From assembly GCA_973895155.1 (NCBI GenBank), contig OZ316894.1, forward strand, positions 26,226,001 through 26,290,000: a stretch of 64,000 nt of DNA, given 5' to 3'. Under the pieces are notes generated by a model, which had not been told where the DNA came from, made no database searches, and worked only from the letters and a program-made list of their open reading frames with translations. This DNA comes from Marsupella aquatica (lineage: Eukaryota > Marchantiophyta). Of the stretch, positions 1-12,700 are shown one piece after another (position 1 is the stretch's first letter; each line of letters starts with the position of its first letter). The position numbers and the translations under genes were made by a program.

Positions 1-162
1 ATGAGCACAGTCGACCAGCCCGACTCCAAAGTGCCGAAAACTGCGTCCTTTGACCATTCCGTATTTCTGCCGAGATTCAGGAAAATCTCGGACGTTTCCT
101 ACCAAAACACAGATCCACTGTGCGAGGAACTGGGAAGCATCTTTCCGAACCGACCGTTTTGA
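1..162 (+). CDS. Possible C-terminal exon of an unidentified gene entering from the left
   Basis: Frame 1 is open from the first base of the window to a TGA at 160-162, giving 53 residues with a balanced, protein-like composition (for example FLPRFRKISDVSYQNTD near residues 23-39, ending FPNRPF). An ATG sits at position 1, but the frame may simply continue from outside the window, so this could be the last exon of a plus-strand gene or a short ORF. I do not recognise the family. The longer ORF at 50-553 in another frame overlaps it and looks random (Cys- and Arg-rich). The sequence after 162 looks like 3' untranslated or intergenic DNA. Confidence 0.3.
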   Translation: MSTVDQPDSKVPKTASFDHSVFLPRFRKISDVSYQNTDPLCEELGSIFPNRPF

Positions 163-1410
163 GAGGCGGTGTCCCATCAGCCTTTACGTAATAATATACA
201 TCCTTGCTACCCTCAAAAACAGCAGGCCCCGCAGCGGCAGCGGGCCCCAGATTGCAAAGTGCACTGAGATCTACGCATGGAATTGCAAACTACGAAGGCC
301 CACAAACAAGTGCAGAACAGAAGTGACTCTCAGTACACAAAACAGCAGAGACAGATGTGCTCCTGCCTGTAGACCTGGCGCTTTCTGGGCAGGATTCGGA
401 GATCCGTTGACAATCCTCTGCACAGTGGGAAGGAAGGTTTCAAACGGGTTATTTTACTGCTCAAAGATGCTACCAAACTTCTTTCAAATCACTGAGCAGA
501 TTGAATTGCACACACCCAAAGCGGGCCACAAAGTCGATATGAACTGCAGGTGATGCATTCAAATGACAGAAATCCATCCACTACAGTGATGCAGGCTGTC
601 GTAATCTCGCTCGACTATACACTCGAGATAAACCCAGGGGATCCCATTGGCCTGGAGAGCATACAGCGGCTCCAACATTTTGCCGGATAACCCACTTGGA
701 TTACTTTGCATTCGCGACTCCGGGACCTATTGTCATGAGTCAAAATGACTACCCAGAATTGAGGAGTACATCCACTCCGAACGAATCAGCATTACGTTGG
801 AACGATCATCAATTTCTGTGCTGATCCCATGGTCCGATTTTGTGGATCCTTTAGCGGTTCATTCATTCCGTTCTTGACCACGTACACAACACCGGCGTGG
901 AACACATAATTTACCCGTACACCCTCGTTCCGGACGATGGAAGGTGGATGTAGTTCTAACTTTCGGCTGCGACGCGTGTGTGAATCCTAAAGCCGCAACG
1001 CAACACCAACATTAGAAGGAAATCAGATTCTGTGCCTCGCGTCAGACTGGCAATTGCAAGCCTTAGCGAATTTACTCAGACCACGCAAGCCCTTCAGCGC
1101 CCTCAGACCGAGCCGAGCCGAGCAGAGCCGAGGCTGCGGCGGCATTCGCTTACAGAGCTTGGAAAAAACAAACAAAGCTGACTACTTCTACGCAACAACA
1201 CCTTCAGCCGCTTACACGGAAGATTTTATAACTGCTACTAAAAAAAATCTTTGGCCGCTCCATACTGAAGTGATACGTACAACTCGACGTAGAGACACCG
1301 CTATCCGGCCCCCTACTGAAGAATTTCACTTCTGCACTGAACGTCGGGGATTCCAAATCTAGGAAGCAGGACCGGACGGTGGTCACGTCGACAGAAGAAT
1401 TCAACTCAAC
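163..1410. other. Unassigned, no convincing gene
   Basis: Mixed-composition sequence. Several frames are open by chance, but none has a recognisable domain or a consistent exon structure. A short purine- and Arg-codon-rich patch lies near 1,105-1,140. No RNA gene was recognised. Confidence 0.4.
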
Positions 1411-1413
1411 GCC

Positions 1414-1811
1414 TTAACAACCAGAATGGCAGAGAGGGAGGGAGAATGATGCATTGCAATGTACCTGTCGCGGAATGGGCAGATTGTCGGAGGTAGCAAA
1501 CGGAGCAGTTTGCGAGGACGAGTAGTAGTGAGGCTCTACTCTGGTGCTGCTGTTGCTGTGAGGAGGCCGCTCATCCCTCTCCCAGGGTGCCGATCCCACC
1601 TTCTCCCTCTCCTGATATTTGGGCAAGTCATGCATTGTCGCGTAGGGCGCCTCCTTGGACGACATTCTCAACTGCTCCAGAGACTGCTTCAACGGCTTCT
1701 TCCGATCGTTCTTTCGTCTCAACGGGGGATTCTCCGTGGAGAAAACGAATTGCCACGGCGGATGCGGACTATTGAGAATTGTTGGCTTGTATCCATAATC
1801 CAGCTTTTAAG
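1414..1811 (-). CDS. Putative exon of an unidentified minus-strand gene
   Basis: On the minus strand an open frame runs from an AG at about 1,812 to a CAG followed by GTACAT at about 1,480, which would be a plausible exon. The peptide begins LDYGYKPTILNSPHPPW and continues with a basic stretch and the segment DLPKYQEREKVGSAPWERDE. Composition is hydrophilic and plant-like, but I do not recognise a domain, and no flanking exons were found. The overlapping plus-strand ORF at 1,459-1,953 reads as Arg/Leu-rich antisense noise. Treat as tentative. Confidence 0.22.
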
Positions 1812-2280
1812 ACCGCTGAGTCCCTCTTGTAATGGCCGTAAGAGGGCGGGGACAATTTTCAAACTTAATCAACGAGAGATTCACGCTCCAACCAAAAAAC
1901 TCCAACCAAAAAATCCTCAACGCACTGAAAGCAACGTACGACAGTCCTGTTGATCGATTGTCCCCTAGTTTGCCAGCTTGCTTCACTTTCCTAGTCAGCA
2001 GCAGATCGATGACGCTCGAAAGAAGGCACCAACGGCAAAACCGATACCAACCAGAACGACGGAAGCAGCGCCGAGAGCCTTAAATTTGCCTCTTCTTCGT
2101 CCCAATTCTCAGCAAATCTTCAAAACCCAGAAACCCAGAAAGCGAGGAGGCGACGCAACGCAATGCAGCTCAATTCAGCGGGCAATCAAGCAATCCGTGG
2201 TCGTTTCTGTCGATAGTTGAACAAGCGGTTCAAAGTCACAACAAAGGAGCGTGAATGCACCCGGAATTGCTGGCGATCGA

Positions 2281-2870
2281 GATCGGGATGGAGAGAGTGG
2301 GCGAGGGCGAGAGGGAGAGGGATCGAGAGAGTTCTAGCTAGAGGCTTCGATTAGATGATTGCGTGAATCAAGGTCGCGGAGGAATCATGAACAAAATGTT
2401 CGTGCGTTCTGATGGAGATGACAAAGGAGGAGCAGCGAGGGAATTGCGACTGCTGATGCGGGCCCAGCAGGCCAGTCGCCTGGAGCGGGTGCCATCGCTA
2501 CAGGAATCCAGGGCGGGAGGGATGGTGGGATCGAGAAAAAGGCGAGGCGATGCACAGCTTGCGCTGCAATCGACGAGGAAAGCTTGCGCTGCGCCTAGAG
2601 CTGAGGGACGGGACGGGACGAGTCGAGGCGTGAGGAGCGCTCGCGGGCGGGGGGCGGGGGCCAACTTACTTTATTACTGTTGGGGTGGAGGTTGGAGGAG
2701 CGAGGTGCTGGTCAGGGTGACGAGGACGGTGACGTGGCAAGGAGAGGGGGCTCAGGCTTGGGGTGGTGGGAGCCCCCCGGGGGGCGCGGGGGGGGGGAGG
2801 AGGGTAGAAGGGGCGAATGCTCGAGAGCGGTTGGGGAAACGGCCTTTTGAGATAGTATAAAGTAGTGCTT
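2281..2870 (+). other. GC- and purine-rich island with a possible 5' exon
   Basis: GA-rich sequence (2,281-2,335) is followed by an ATG at 2,388 opening a frame with the segment RAQQASRLERVPSLQES. Then comes an extremely G-rich block at about 2,645-2,805 with many runs of 3-9 G. The arrangement resembles a CpG-island-like promoter and 5' transcribed region. The Arg/Gln-rich peptide could be the start of a real protein, but no downstream exon was recognised and the reverse strand is open too. A functional role is inference. Confidence 0.3.
2645..2805 (+). repeat. G-run cluster with quadruplex potential
   Basis: The plus strand contains many closely spaced runs of three or more G (for example near 2,648-2,660, 2,735-2,770 and 2,771-2,803), including a block of about nine G at 2,791-2,799. 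This exceeds the usual spacing rule for intramolecular G-quadruplexes and stands out from the AT-rich surroundings. Confidence 0.6.
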
Positions 2871-5800
2871 AGAGAGTACATTATGGAATATTAAGGAATA
2901 CTAGACCTTACTACCAGTTCTTTAATGAAATGATTAAAAAAATCATATATGTCATTATTTTAAAAAATAATATTTAACATATGCCATATTCATTTCTATG
3001 CACTTATATTATGGTGGGGCCATATAGCTCATTTTTTTATGTAAACAGAAATCATAACAAAAAGTATACATGATTCACGTGATGAGTTATGATTATCATT
3101 TTACATACATCATAGTCATGGGTTTTCCTTTTCATATGATGAGCCATAGAGTTATGGTCTAGGAGTTATGGTCTTGAGTCTTCAGCCTAAGCCCAAACTC
3201 TAGCTTGTAATTGACACTTTATAAATAATATATATTTTCCCCCAAAAAAGTGAGCTTCCGTTTGAGTTTGGAGAGGCTATTGCCCTATAATGCTCTCGGG
3301 AAGGACCTTAATAACTTAAGATATTATTCTATTGCCAATTTTAGTAGAAGTAAAGGAGAATCAATCCTAAGGGGCATCTTTCTCCAAGAATGCAGTGAAA
3401 TATGCAAAGTGAAAAATCAGGAAGGGCGTTGAGTTTAGAGATTTATCACATATTAAGTCTTAGCAAGGGGGGGTGAAAAAGACCCTTTTATTTATATAGT
3501 TATCATATGTTGAATCTCAGCAAGGCATGGTGAGAAAGATGAATATATATCACAGTGCCAATGAAATCAAAATACAAGAGCCCAGACCCAATAAAGGGGA
3601 GAAAATATGAGACAACCAGGAAAACCAAGGAGCCCATAAGCTAAGATAAACTGCACTAAACCAGGATACAGGATCCTAAAGCACTGAGACCTGCTAAAGG
3701 GGAGAAAAAAACGATAAAAAGCCCTGGAAGACCAAAGAGTCAAATAAACAAGTCCCCAACAATGGCTTAAGAACTAAAACCTTAGTGAGCAGCACACTAG
3801 ACTTGAGCCCAACTGGGCACCACATTGAAAAGCCTGGTATAGCTAAAGAACTAAAACCCTTGTGAACAGAAAACTAAAACCCCAGTGTGCAGCACACTGA
3901 AAAGATATAACTCCAAAGTAAACAGCATAGGAGGGTTGCAAAGAGGTCTGTTACAGTTATGCAAAGTGCATCATTTTTATGAGACGGGGCAATGATCATA
4001 TCATCTGGAGACACCATACTCCCAATGGCTTCTCGCAGCCCAAGAAAACAGTCACATGATGCGATGATTCTACTCCTGAAAGCTGATGACACTAGTCTTT
4101 TTAATTGGTTAAATCAACAAAAACTGACAGATTAGGATTTACCAATCAGATAACAATAATCACGCCCATTTTCAGGTCAGGGTTTACATGTTTAGTCAAG
4201 AAATTAAAAAATTCCAGACTGCATCTAAACTGCAGACTAAAACCATTGCAGACTGAAAATCCTGGTACAGCAAAGTCTGCCCCAAAACACTGAAATGTGA
4301 AAATGAGGGTGAATGGATACTTAATCATTACTCGGGCGTCCCAAACCTGCACATTCCCAAGAATTTTCAGACTGCCGTGATGAACGACTGCATCGGCAAT
4401 CTCTTTCCGAATGTTTCTAGTTATTCTTCGTCCATCGAAGGAGATGGGGCGTTGCTCACAGCCTGGGAGAATTGTCATGAAGAAAACTTGAAAGAAAAAG
4501 ACTGCATCGGCATTTTCCAACTCTGTTCCAAGTTTTATGGTCAAATATTTACGTCCTCTTGCAGAATTCTATGGTGCTGTTTCAGATCAGCTGTAGTTTT
4601 CTGAAGTGATGCAGTCAGGTTTGGCTCATATTTAGACATTGGATCTCTTGTCATCGGCTGGGAAAACAACCTCATTGACTACGTTCCAGAGTCCAAACTG
4701 CGAAATTTCATCGTCCAATTCTCGACAAGACGCAACGCCTTGGATCGAAGTGCCTCTGAGTTTCGCTAATCACCCTTTGAGCATGCAGGGCTTCGTCACT
4801 CTTAGTAAAGTTGGCTCTGCCATTATTTGTCCACCCAATTTCCTTTTGGGCATCAATTACACGCTTGTCTTTCTGGACATCGGTCGTCGTTGAGGGTGGA
4901 GAGGGACAGCCGATGAGACAAATCAATCACACGGTAGTGTGCTCATGCTTCGTTTAATGAAATTTAGGGTTTATGTACAATCGTAGAGGATCTAAATTGT
5001 GATTCAGTTCATTGTGCTTTCAAAACTCTCCTTCCAATAGTTCTGTTGGTCGTTGTTTGAGATTAAGAATCTGTTCCCCCGAGTTTTACCTCCTCATTTA
5101 GGTTAGATTGCGACTCTGTCTGAAAATTTCCTGCACTGTAACTTTGCTCGAGTTTTTGTTACTTCGTTCGAATTGCTTATCTTTGTTCAGGATCCGAGCT
5201 TCGAGGATGTCTTATATGGTATTGGATTGTTACTGTAATGTTAACTACGAGGCAGTTTTTTACTTCAGGTTTGCAATCTTAATTTGACTTGGTATGGAGC
5301 CCCTTCTCTGGACATCCTGAGAGCAAATCGAGTTTTCTCTGCTTTATTCAGTTTTCTCTCCTGAAGATTTGGAAGCTTACTTTTTAATTCGCATTGACAC
5401 CCTCCGTTCACACATCTTAAGGCCAGTTCGAGTTTGTAATCTTTGTTTGAATCTTACTTTGGCTTCTTTCAAGGTTCTTTGTGCTTTCGGGTTGTCTCCT
5501 GTCTGATTGAATTGCTGCCCGTTGTGTGGACAACTCTTTGGTTGGGTGCTCCCATTTGATACATGCAGCTCGGCTTGCTCTGAGTGGGAGGCTCTTCTTT
5601 ATCTCACTCGGTCTCACTGAGCAGGTTGGTTTTCGTAAGCTTACGTTCTGTCAGTTGCGATTCACTTTTTGTAAGCTCGATATGATTGGGCACAAAACTG
5701 TGGTTTAGGGTATTGTAATTTGGCACGTTACCTCATTTTCATGGAATTCGTCCAGCTGTGGCCAACGATAAAGTGGGGGTGGCATGATAAAATGAGAACG

Positions 5801-5890
5801 CTGGCTTATTTCATTTGAGGTCGTTTGTCTCCCTCTCTATCTCCAAACAATGCTTTTGGTTATGGCTACCTTCACCAGAGTTGGTTAAGA
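2871..5890. other. AT-rich intergenic DNA with degenerate repeats and coding-like fragments
   Basis: 2,890-3,240 shares a block (around 3,150-3,215) with 20,210-20,270, suggesting a dispersed repeat. 3,570-4,280 carries A-rich, loosely repeated phrases. 4,340-4,800 contains coding-like fragments on the minus strand, discussed in the findings. 4,940-5,720 is T-rich on the plus strand, like UTR or intron sequence. No gene could be assembled. Confidence 0.35.
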
Positions 5891-5897
5891 TTTCTCA

Positions 5898-6100
5898 AAA
5901 TCTTAGTTGGATCAGACAGGGTACCAGTGAGTTGGTGGAGCCGAGCTTAATGGCTATGGCAAACCCAGCTGAACGGCGAGAGCACACACATGAAATCAAA
6001 TCTTAGTTAGATCAGACAGGATACCAGTGAGTTCGTGGGTGGGGCCGAGCTGATGGCTATGGCAATCCCAGCTGAAGGGCGAGAGCACACACCTGAAATC
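5898..6100. repeat. Two-copy tandem duplication, ~100 bp unit
   Basis: Unit 1 is 5,898-5,997 and unit 2 is 5,998-6,100. Both start with AAATCTTAGTT and end with CACACACNTGAAATC. They differ by scattered substitutions and a 3-bp length difference. The divergence indicates an old duplication. Confidence 0.85.
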
Positions 6101-9100
6101 ACTGTGATCACTTAACTTTAGAGCTGCAATTTGTACCCTTTTTGCAAACCGCGACCTGGTCTGCAGCATTCTGGTCACATGAAGCCTCTGTGGAAAAGAA
6201 GCTTTGAAATGCCCAATTGGAATCCGTTTTTGCACTGTAGGTTTAGGTCTTGACAACAATCATCAGAGAGTTTGGCGGTATGTAGCTTTCATGTTGTGGC
6301 TTTTCAAATTGCCTGAGAAATACACCAATTATAACACCTAGAAGCGTAAGAAAGTGGAGAAGAGTGGGGTGGTGTTTAGAGGATGGATAGCAACGGCTAA
6401 ACTGAAGATCATTGACATTCCTCTGGTGGCTTGGATTGGGGGCATCGATGTCTGCTGCTGTGTCATTTTTTTCAAGTCATTGCCTGAGCTTGAGAATGAC
6501 TAGAGAAGAGGCGAAACACATGGTTGCTTGCTGGCTTGGATAAGTGTCCACCTCCTTCCCCCTTGCTGTTGTTTTAGCTTTTCTCTTTGACTGCAGCACA
6601 CGGAGTTTGTGACGACCAGCAGACCGAGTTGTGAAGCCTAGTTGCTCAATGAGGAACGTGTTGATCAAACCGATGGGGAAATGATTTCTTCAAGAGATGA
6701 GAGTGTTGCCGGCCCTCTGGGGTTTCAATTCAATCCACAGAATTGGTGCATCATGTGTGACAAAAAAAAACAGGGTCACTCTATTGGTTATAAGGGAAAA
6801 CTTCTAAATTTTTGTGGAAATATTTTAGGGCCATTTAAATCCAATATGTTTGGAGTCTTGTAAGAAGACATGGGAAATTTCTGGAGAATTCCAAGAATGT
6901 TCTAATTTTCTAGTGATAAAAAAAATTCTTACATTTTAGGAGGTCTAAGGCTTACAAACATCACAGGTGATGGGGGGTTACTGTATAGTGAGATCCCCGA
7001 GTGCCCGCCCTTGAGGTGCAACCATCAAACTGTGCTGGCAATTGTCATTCTTTAAAGTAACATAAACCCTGCATGACAAGCCGTTTTGTGTAAACTCTAC
7101 CTATCAATGCAAGTTTGTCCATAAGGGATGAGAGGCAAGATCGAGACTACTTAGCCAGAGTAATTAGGGAAGGCACTTTGTGTTCAGGTGAATACAAGGC
7201 TTGAGAGGTGTAGGCAATCAATCAAACCTTGGGTCAATAATGATTTAAATGATTTGGGCGGGTAAAACTCAGGGATAAAATACAAACTTTGGGTGAGGTT
7301 TTTGTTAAAGAAAAAAAAAATGTATTTAATAGAGCCCAACTTGCAGTTTTTACACTTTCAAAAAAAATCATAATTGAAAGGATGCAGACAAAGCCAACAG
7401 AGGGCAAGCAAAGTACTAGAGGTTTCATCCTGAATTGGTGTGATTTCTCTCTTTAGCATTCAGGATCAAAGCTAACATTGAGGCTCATTGATAAACCTCC
7501 AGTATTATACTGCCCGGACCTCTGTCAACATATTCTCTATCCATCTGATTGAAGTGTAAAAATTAACTGAGTGATTCCCACCCAAAGGTGGAGTTTGTGT
7601 TAAAAGAATGAACATTGTCAGTATTTAATCCCTATGCTTAAACTGCCAAACTCATTTAGGCTACAATTGACCCATTATTTGATTGATTTCCGATACCTCT
7701 CACGCCTACTACAAGGGCAGTTACCCTAATTGCATGGGATTGGGCTAATGAGCCTCAATCTTGCCTCTTGTCCTTTGTATCCAAAATTTGCTTTAATGTG
7801 GTAGTATTAATTACCCAGACTGTTTTTGTTTTTGTTTTTGTTTTTTGCCCACTGTTTGTTGAACAGTATGGTTGTAAAAGAAAGGTTTAGGGCAGGCAGC
7901 CTGATTTTAAAGGGAGAGAGGGCTAGTTGCAAATCATTGTGGTCATCGGCTAGCCCCAAGCTGAGTGGTAGAGTATGACTGTGGAACAGGGCAGGTCTCC
8001 AGTTTGAAACCTGTTGGCACTGTTCTCTTTTAACATCCATCCCACCAAGTGAGATTCATTTAGACCGTGGTCACACTAAGAAATATTGTGACAACTCAGA
8101 GGCAGCGGGCTTACGAAGGGTAGCAAGCTCGGTAGCAAGCACGGCAATGGGTGTACATAAGGCTCATAATAAGCCTCAAAGTTGTCTCTCATTGTGAAAT
8201 CAATCTATCTTATCCATAGCCACAGGGTTTGAACTTTTTATGTCAAGGCTGTACTTACACGGATTGGCATATTAATCATCAAAGGACTTTCTCGGACCAA
8301 AGCAAACCTTGGTATGTCCATACTAAGTCCAATGGTTTTGGTCATAACTACTGTAGCTGAATGCTTGTAGATGTTTTTTACTTGCAGGAATTATGACACC
8401 TTACTGCCAATAAACCACTTATATGTGTGACCAATGGATCAATTATTGGTCACACACAACTAAACAATATAAACAAATGTCTGGCTTGCTTGTGTTAAAG
8501 TAATGCAGAAACACTTACATTGTTGACTGGATGGTGTCAAGCATGACATACTAATCTATCTATAATTTGCTTTTAAAGTTTACCATTCATGATCTACTCA
8601 GTAGAGTGAAGCAATGAAGCCAAATGCTGTAATTTCTCTGGTAACACAAAACTTTGATACGTAGATTACAAGAGATACCAATATGTACAAGACTTACATG
8701 TGTGTCCTAACTGCAAATCAATCATATTTATTTGCTGCCAAGGCGATTCTTGACTATTGCCATTTCAATACATCTGAAAACTGGAACCATGCCCATCACC
8801 TACTCATTGTCACTTTCCTCTAACGTATCACCAATTGAAAGCTAATCATGACTACACTTGATTCTATGCTACCATGGTCATCTGGGTACCTACTACAGTC
8901 CATTCTTGTAGTGAATGTTAACAGTAGTTGCATCAATGGCTTTCTAGGGTTAAGGCTACAGCTACTGTTTACGGACAACCAGTAGAACAATACAACACTC
9001 AAGCATAACCAACTTTGTTGATGTAGCAATGTAAATATATTGATTCCAAGGGGTTTTAGAGGAATAAATGGAACACTAAAGTAGCTTTGATACTAAAAAC

Positions 9101-9743
9101 AACTTAGGTTAGTGTACTGAGATTAAACAGTGTGCTGTACTGCAATCAACCCATGATAAGATCAGAGAGAAGAAAATTGTGGACAATGCCTCCATGCGCC
9201 CCATCAAGCAACCCCACAAACTCCCCATCAAGGACAGTGCTAAGTTTGGCACCCATCAAATTATAATTCCCTGAGTAGATATATAACTTTTTTATGTCTC
9301 TTATTCCATTAAACTAACATCTATTGTAAGAACAATGTTAAGCCTGAGTAAAGGAAACCAAATCCCCATCCAAAATATACCAGGAAAATGAGAAACTAGA
9401 TACAAAAGTAATGTACGTGCAAAGTGTTCCGGTACTATTTTGTCCTACTTACATGTTAATTTTCCTCTTACTCAAAATAAAATAAAATTGGAATACTTAA
9501 TTAAGGGATACCATAGACAATATTCACTGAGAATAAAAACACGCAAAATATATAAGCCAATAAATTTTCTAACTATTTTGAAGTTAGCTGCAGTTGAGGC
9601 TAAGTCAACCCTATTGTTTGTAAGAATCTTAGGTTGAATAAATGACTAAACATTAGAACACATATGGCATGATGTCCACCAAATCAAATAAAATTGACAC
9701 ATTCTTCCAATGAAATTTGATTTAATTGCCTAGCATAGATAAA
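6101..9743. other. Intergenic, no gene recognised
   Basis: AT-rich DNA downstream (on the minus strand) of the coiled-coil gene stop at 9,744. Only short, compositionally random ORFs are present. The tRNA-derived SINE-like unit near 7,950 is listed separately. Nothing else recognisable was seen. Confidence 0.45.
7941..8020 (+). mobile_element. tRNA-derived SINE-like sequence
   Basis: The stretch contains an A-box-like sequence (AGCTGAGTGGTAGAG, about 7,959-7,973) and about 30 bases later a B-box-like sequence (AGTTTGAAACCTG, 8,001-8,013). These match the layout of a tRNA with degenerate D- and T-arms. The cloverleaf is not intact (the acceptor arms do not pair), so it is not a functional tRNA gene. 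A SINE head or tRNA pseudogene is the best reading. Confidence 0.5.
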
Positions 9744-12700
9744 TTATCTGGAGGATTCCATAATGTCATCGTTGGTGGATGACTCTTCTCCATCTCTACA
9801 GTCTACAATATTTGACAAACATAATGAACCATAGTTGTTGTTGATAGATTGTGATAGAAATTGGAAATTTCCTCCCATTTGTTTAAACTCGCTAACTCTC
9901 TTTGCCAGTACTGCCTCAAACTTCAAGCACTGTTGTTTCTGGAGTGCCTTGAGTTCCCTCACTATGTTTGCATGTCTCTGCAGTTAAATGGTCAGATGCA
10001 CACCAATATTACAACATATCCAGAGCATGACATTGGGTGGGTGAAAGGGTTGATATCCATCCATGGAACTTGCAAGTGATGGATAGGTTGGTTCAATAGT
10101 TTCTGTGAGCACCTTGTACCCCTTAAATAATACTTGGGAGTGGTAGAAGAAAAAATTGATTGATAAAGTGGAAGGGTACAACACATGCGTATATAGTGCC
10201 CACCACAAGAATAAGAGATAGAGAGACCGCAGAAGTCCCAAAAACTTACCACCAACCCATCCTTCCAGAGAAACACCACAAAGGAGTTCAAATTGCTGCA
10301 AGTAATACACAGCAGAATCTCTACATTTGTCTAGTGCGTAACAATCTACTAATACAAGGAAACATGGAAAGACAAAGAGCAGCCAGTATTTTGCCGACAA
10401 GATGCACTTTAATCAAATATTATGTCCACTCCAATTAGAACCATTCCAAACCATAGATAGACCATGCTTGGCTTCTCATTCAAGCCATTCTAAGGGTCCA
10501 TGTCTGGCCTCTATTTATATGATAGCAATGTGTAATCAAACCAAACATTTGAGCCCACGCCAAGAGGTTTCTATGTACTCCTTTTTTCAAACAGAGGTAG
10601 AAATACATACAAACACAGAGAGAGAAAGAGAGAGGATCTAGAGTTTTAAGAATATGATTTCTTTGAACCTGATTGCATCTATCTAGGTCTTCTACTCGTG
10701 TTTTTTGGAGCTCATCACGACCCTGAGCAGCTCTTTGAAGCAAGACCTCCATTTCAGCTTGCTGCTTTGCTCGTAAGGCTTGCTCTTTTGAAGTGACTTC
10801 AGCTTGGTATGCAGCTAAAGTTGCTTGTAGTTCCAGATGCTCCATTCGATCTGCTATTCTTTTAACTTCTTGTGCTTCCAGATATTTGCCTTGCTTCCCA
10901 AGAAAGTTCTGAAATTCAAGTTTTGCAAATAATACAAACACTTGCATCATAGAATCACCATAAAACCAGAAGTGTCCCACATTCAGGGTAGCTATTTTGA
11001 ATGTTTGTTATTGCTAATGGTAGGACTAGAGTAGACTTACCTGAACCTTCCGATGCTTCAATAATTCTCGAGACCATTGGGGCTTGTTTGGAACTTTTGA
11101 TGCCATTTTTGCTCGAAAAGCTTGCAGTATGCCAATTTGTTGTCGTTTGAGCTTTGCAGCATGCTCAACAACTCCCTTGTGAAATAAATGCAGTTTTTCA
11201 TCCCATAACTGCACCATCCATCCACAATAGTGTGCAAGGGATTGACACTATTGTTTATTAACACTAATATTAAATTACAGCAATTTGACAACAAACTCGG
11301 GAAGACTGTTTGTGGCTCAGATTGAACGGTTGAGATTGATTGTAACCCGAGTTGTAACCTTGAAAATAATTGTACGTATAGATTAAGCTGGCCCAAATGT
11401 CATCTTAGTGAAGGTGTTATCATTCAAGGGAATAGTCTACCTAAATAAGTGGTTGGGATTGAGAGTAACGGAACTTGAGATTAAGAATAGCATAAAGATT
11501 CAGTACTCTAAGCAGCTTGCAAATCCAAATGTGTACTAGCCCAATCGATCAGACTTAGGATATTATCTCTTGATACAGGTTAATTGAGGGATTGGCAAAC
11601 AAAATTTCTCAGATCTATATATATAAATCCACCTCTGAACATGTTTTCCCAACAATCAGACTGGAGTATAGGAAAACCAAATTTTCCAAATAGAGGGTGC
11701 GGACCAGATGGGTATATCAAACATATTGGTCTAAAATTTAGACTAGCAGATGGGTAAGAACATTTGTCCCAAATATAGGTATACAGGATGGGCCGATCAT
11801 CTTAGTTTCAACTGAACATACACCAGGAAGGTGGTTTTTTGGTGCAAAATACAATATATTCATCCATGGATCTGTGCCATCAGCAGAGGTAAAAGATAGT
11901 AAGAGATAAGAAAAACCAAGGAATCTTTAACATGGACCAACAAGGGGAGGTTTGGTAACCACATGGATCCCAACCATATTAGCATGACATTAGCAAAGCT
12001 TGAACATTTCATCTCAAACTTTAGTTAATTCATGACTGGTTTTGTAACTGGGTCATTTATTTGTCTGATTTGTATGTCTGTCATCTAGACAGTCCCTAGG
12101 AGATATGGAATTTCTCCTCTAATTAATAGATTGCTGAAACACAATCCTATCACGTTTTGGCCGTTTGCAAAAATCTATTGTAGATCAGAAAGACCATTTC
12201 AAAGGTTTCAATCATCCATCTGTAGGAAGTCATGTTGAATCACTACTATTTTTCGGCCGTACCTTATAAAGAAGTAGGCCAGGTGGTCCACTAGTATGAC
12301 TGGGCTTCTGTTTCTAGAACCATATGTTCCTAGTCCAACTGGCTACTGAATAGGAATTCATGAACATATATGAAAATAGAAAAACAATGAATTTTGGGTG
12401 TTAACTGAGGGAGGTGAGATCTGATACAAAAGTTCACAATATATTTAAATTGGATGTTTGGTAGAAATGAATAATGTTGATCATTTGAAGGAAAGGCATT
12501 GTTGGGGAAGGTGCTATATGGGGGAGGAAAACGGCAAAGGTCCCTCACTGGAGCATGTTGTGGTTGTTTCTTTTTTTATCATGGATGGGCTCGTGGATGG
12601 GCAGGTATGAGCAGGCAACGGAGACAAGGAGCCAGCCCTACTATTGACTTTTGGCATGGGCATCCATGGAGATGCACTGGAGAGCTCAGGAGGCTGTAGA

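Noticed and set aside
50-553. 167-codon plus-strand ORF at the window start
   Set aside because: Cys/Arg-rich with no conserved pattern. The overlapping frame-1 peptide at 1-162 looks more protein-like.
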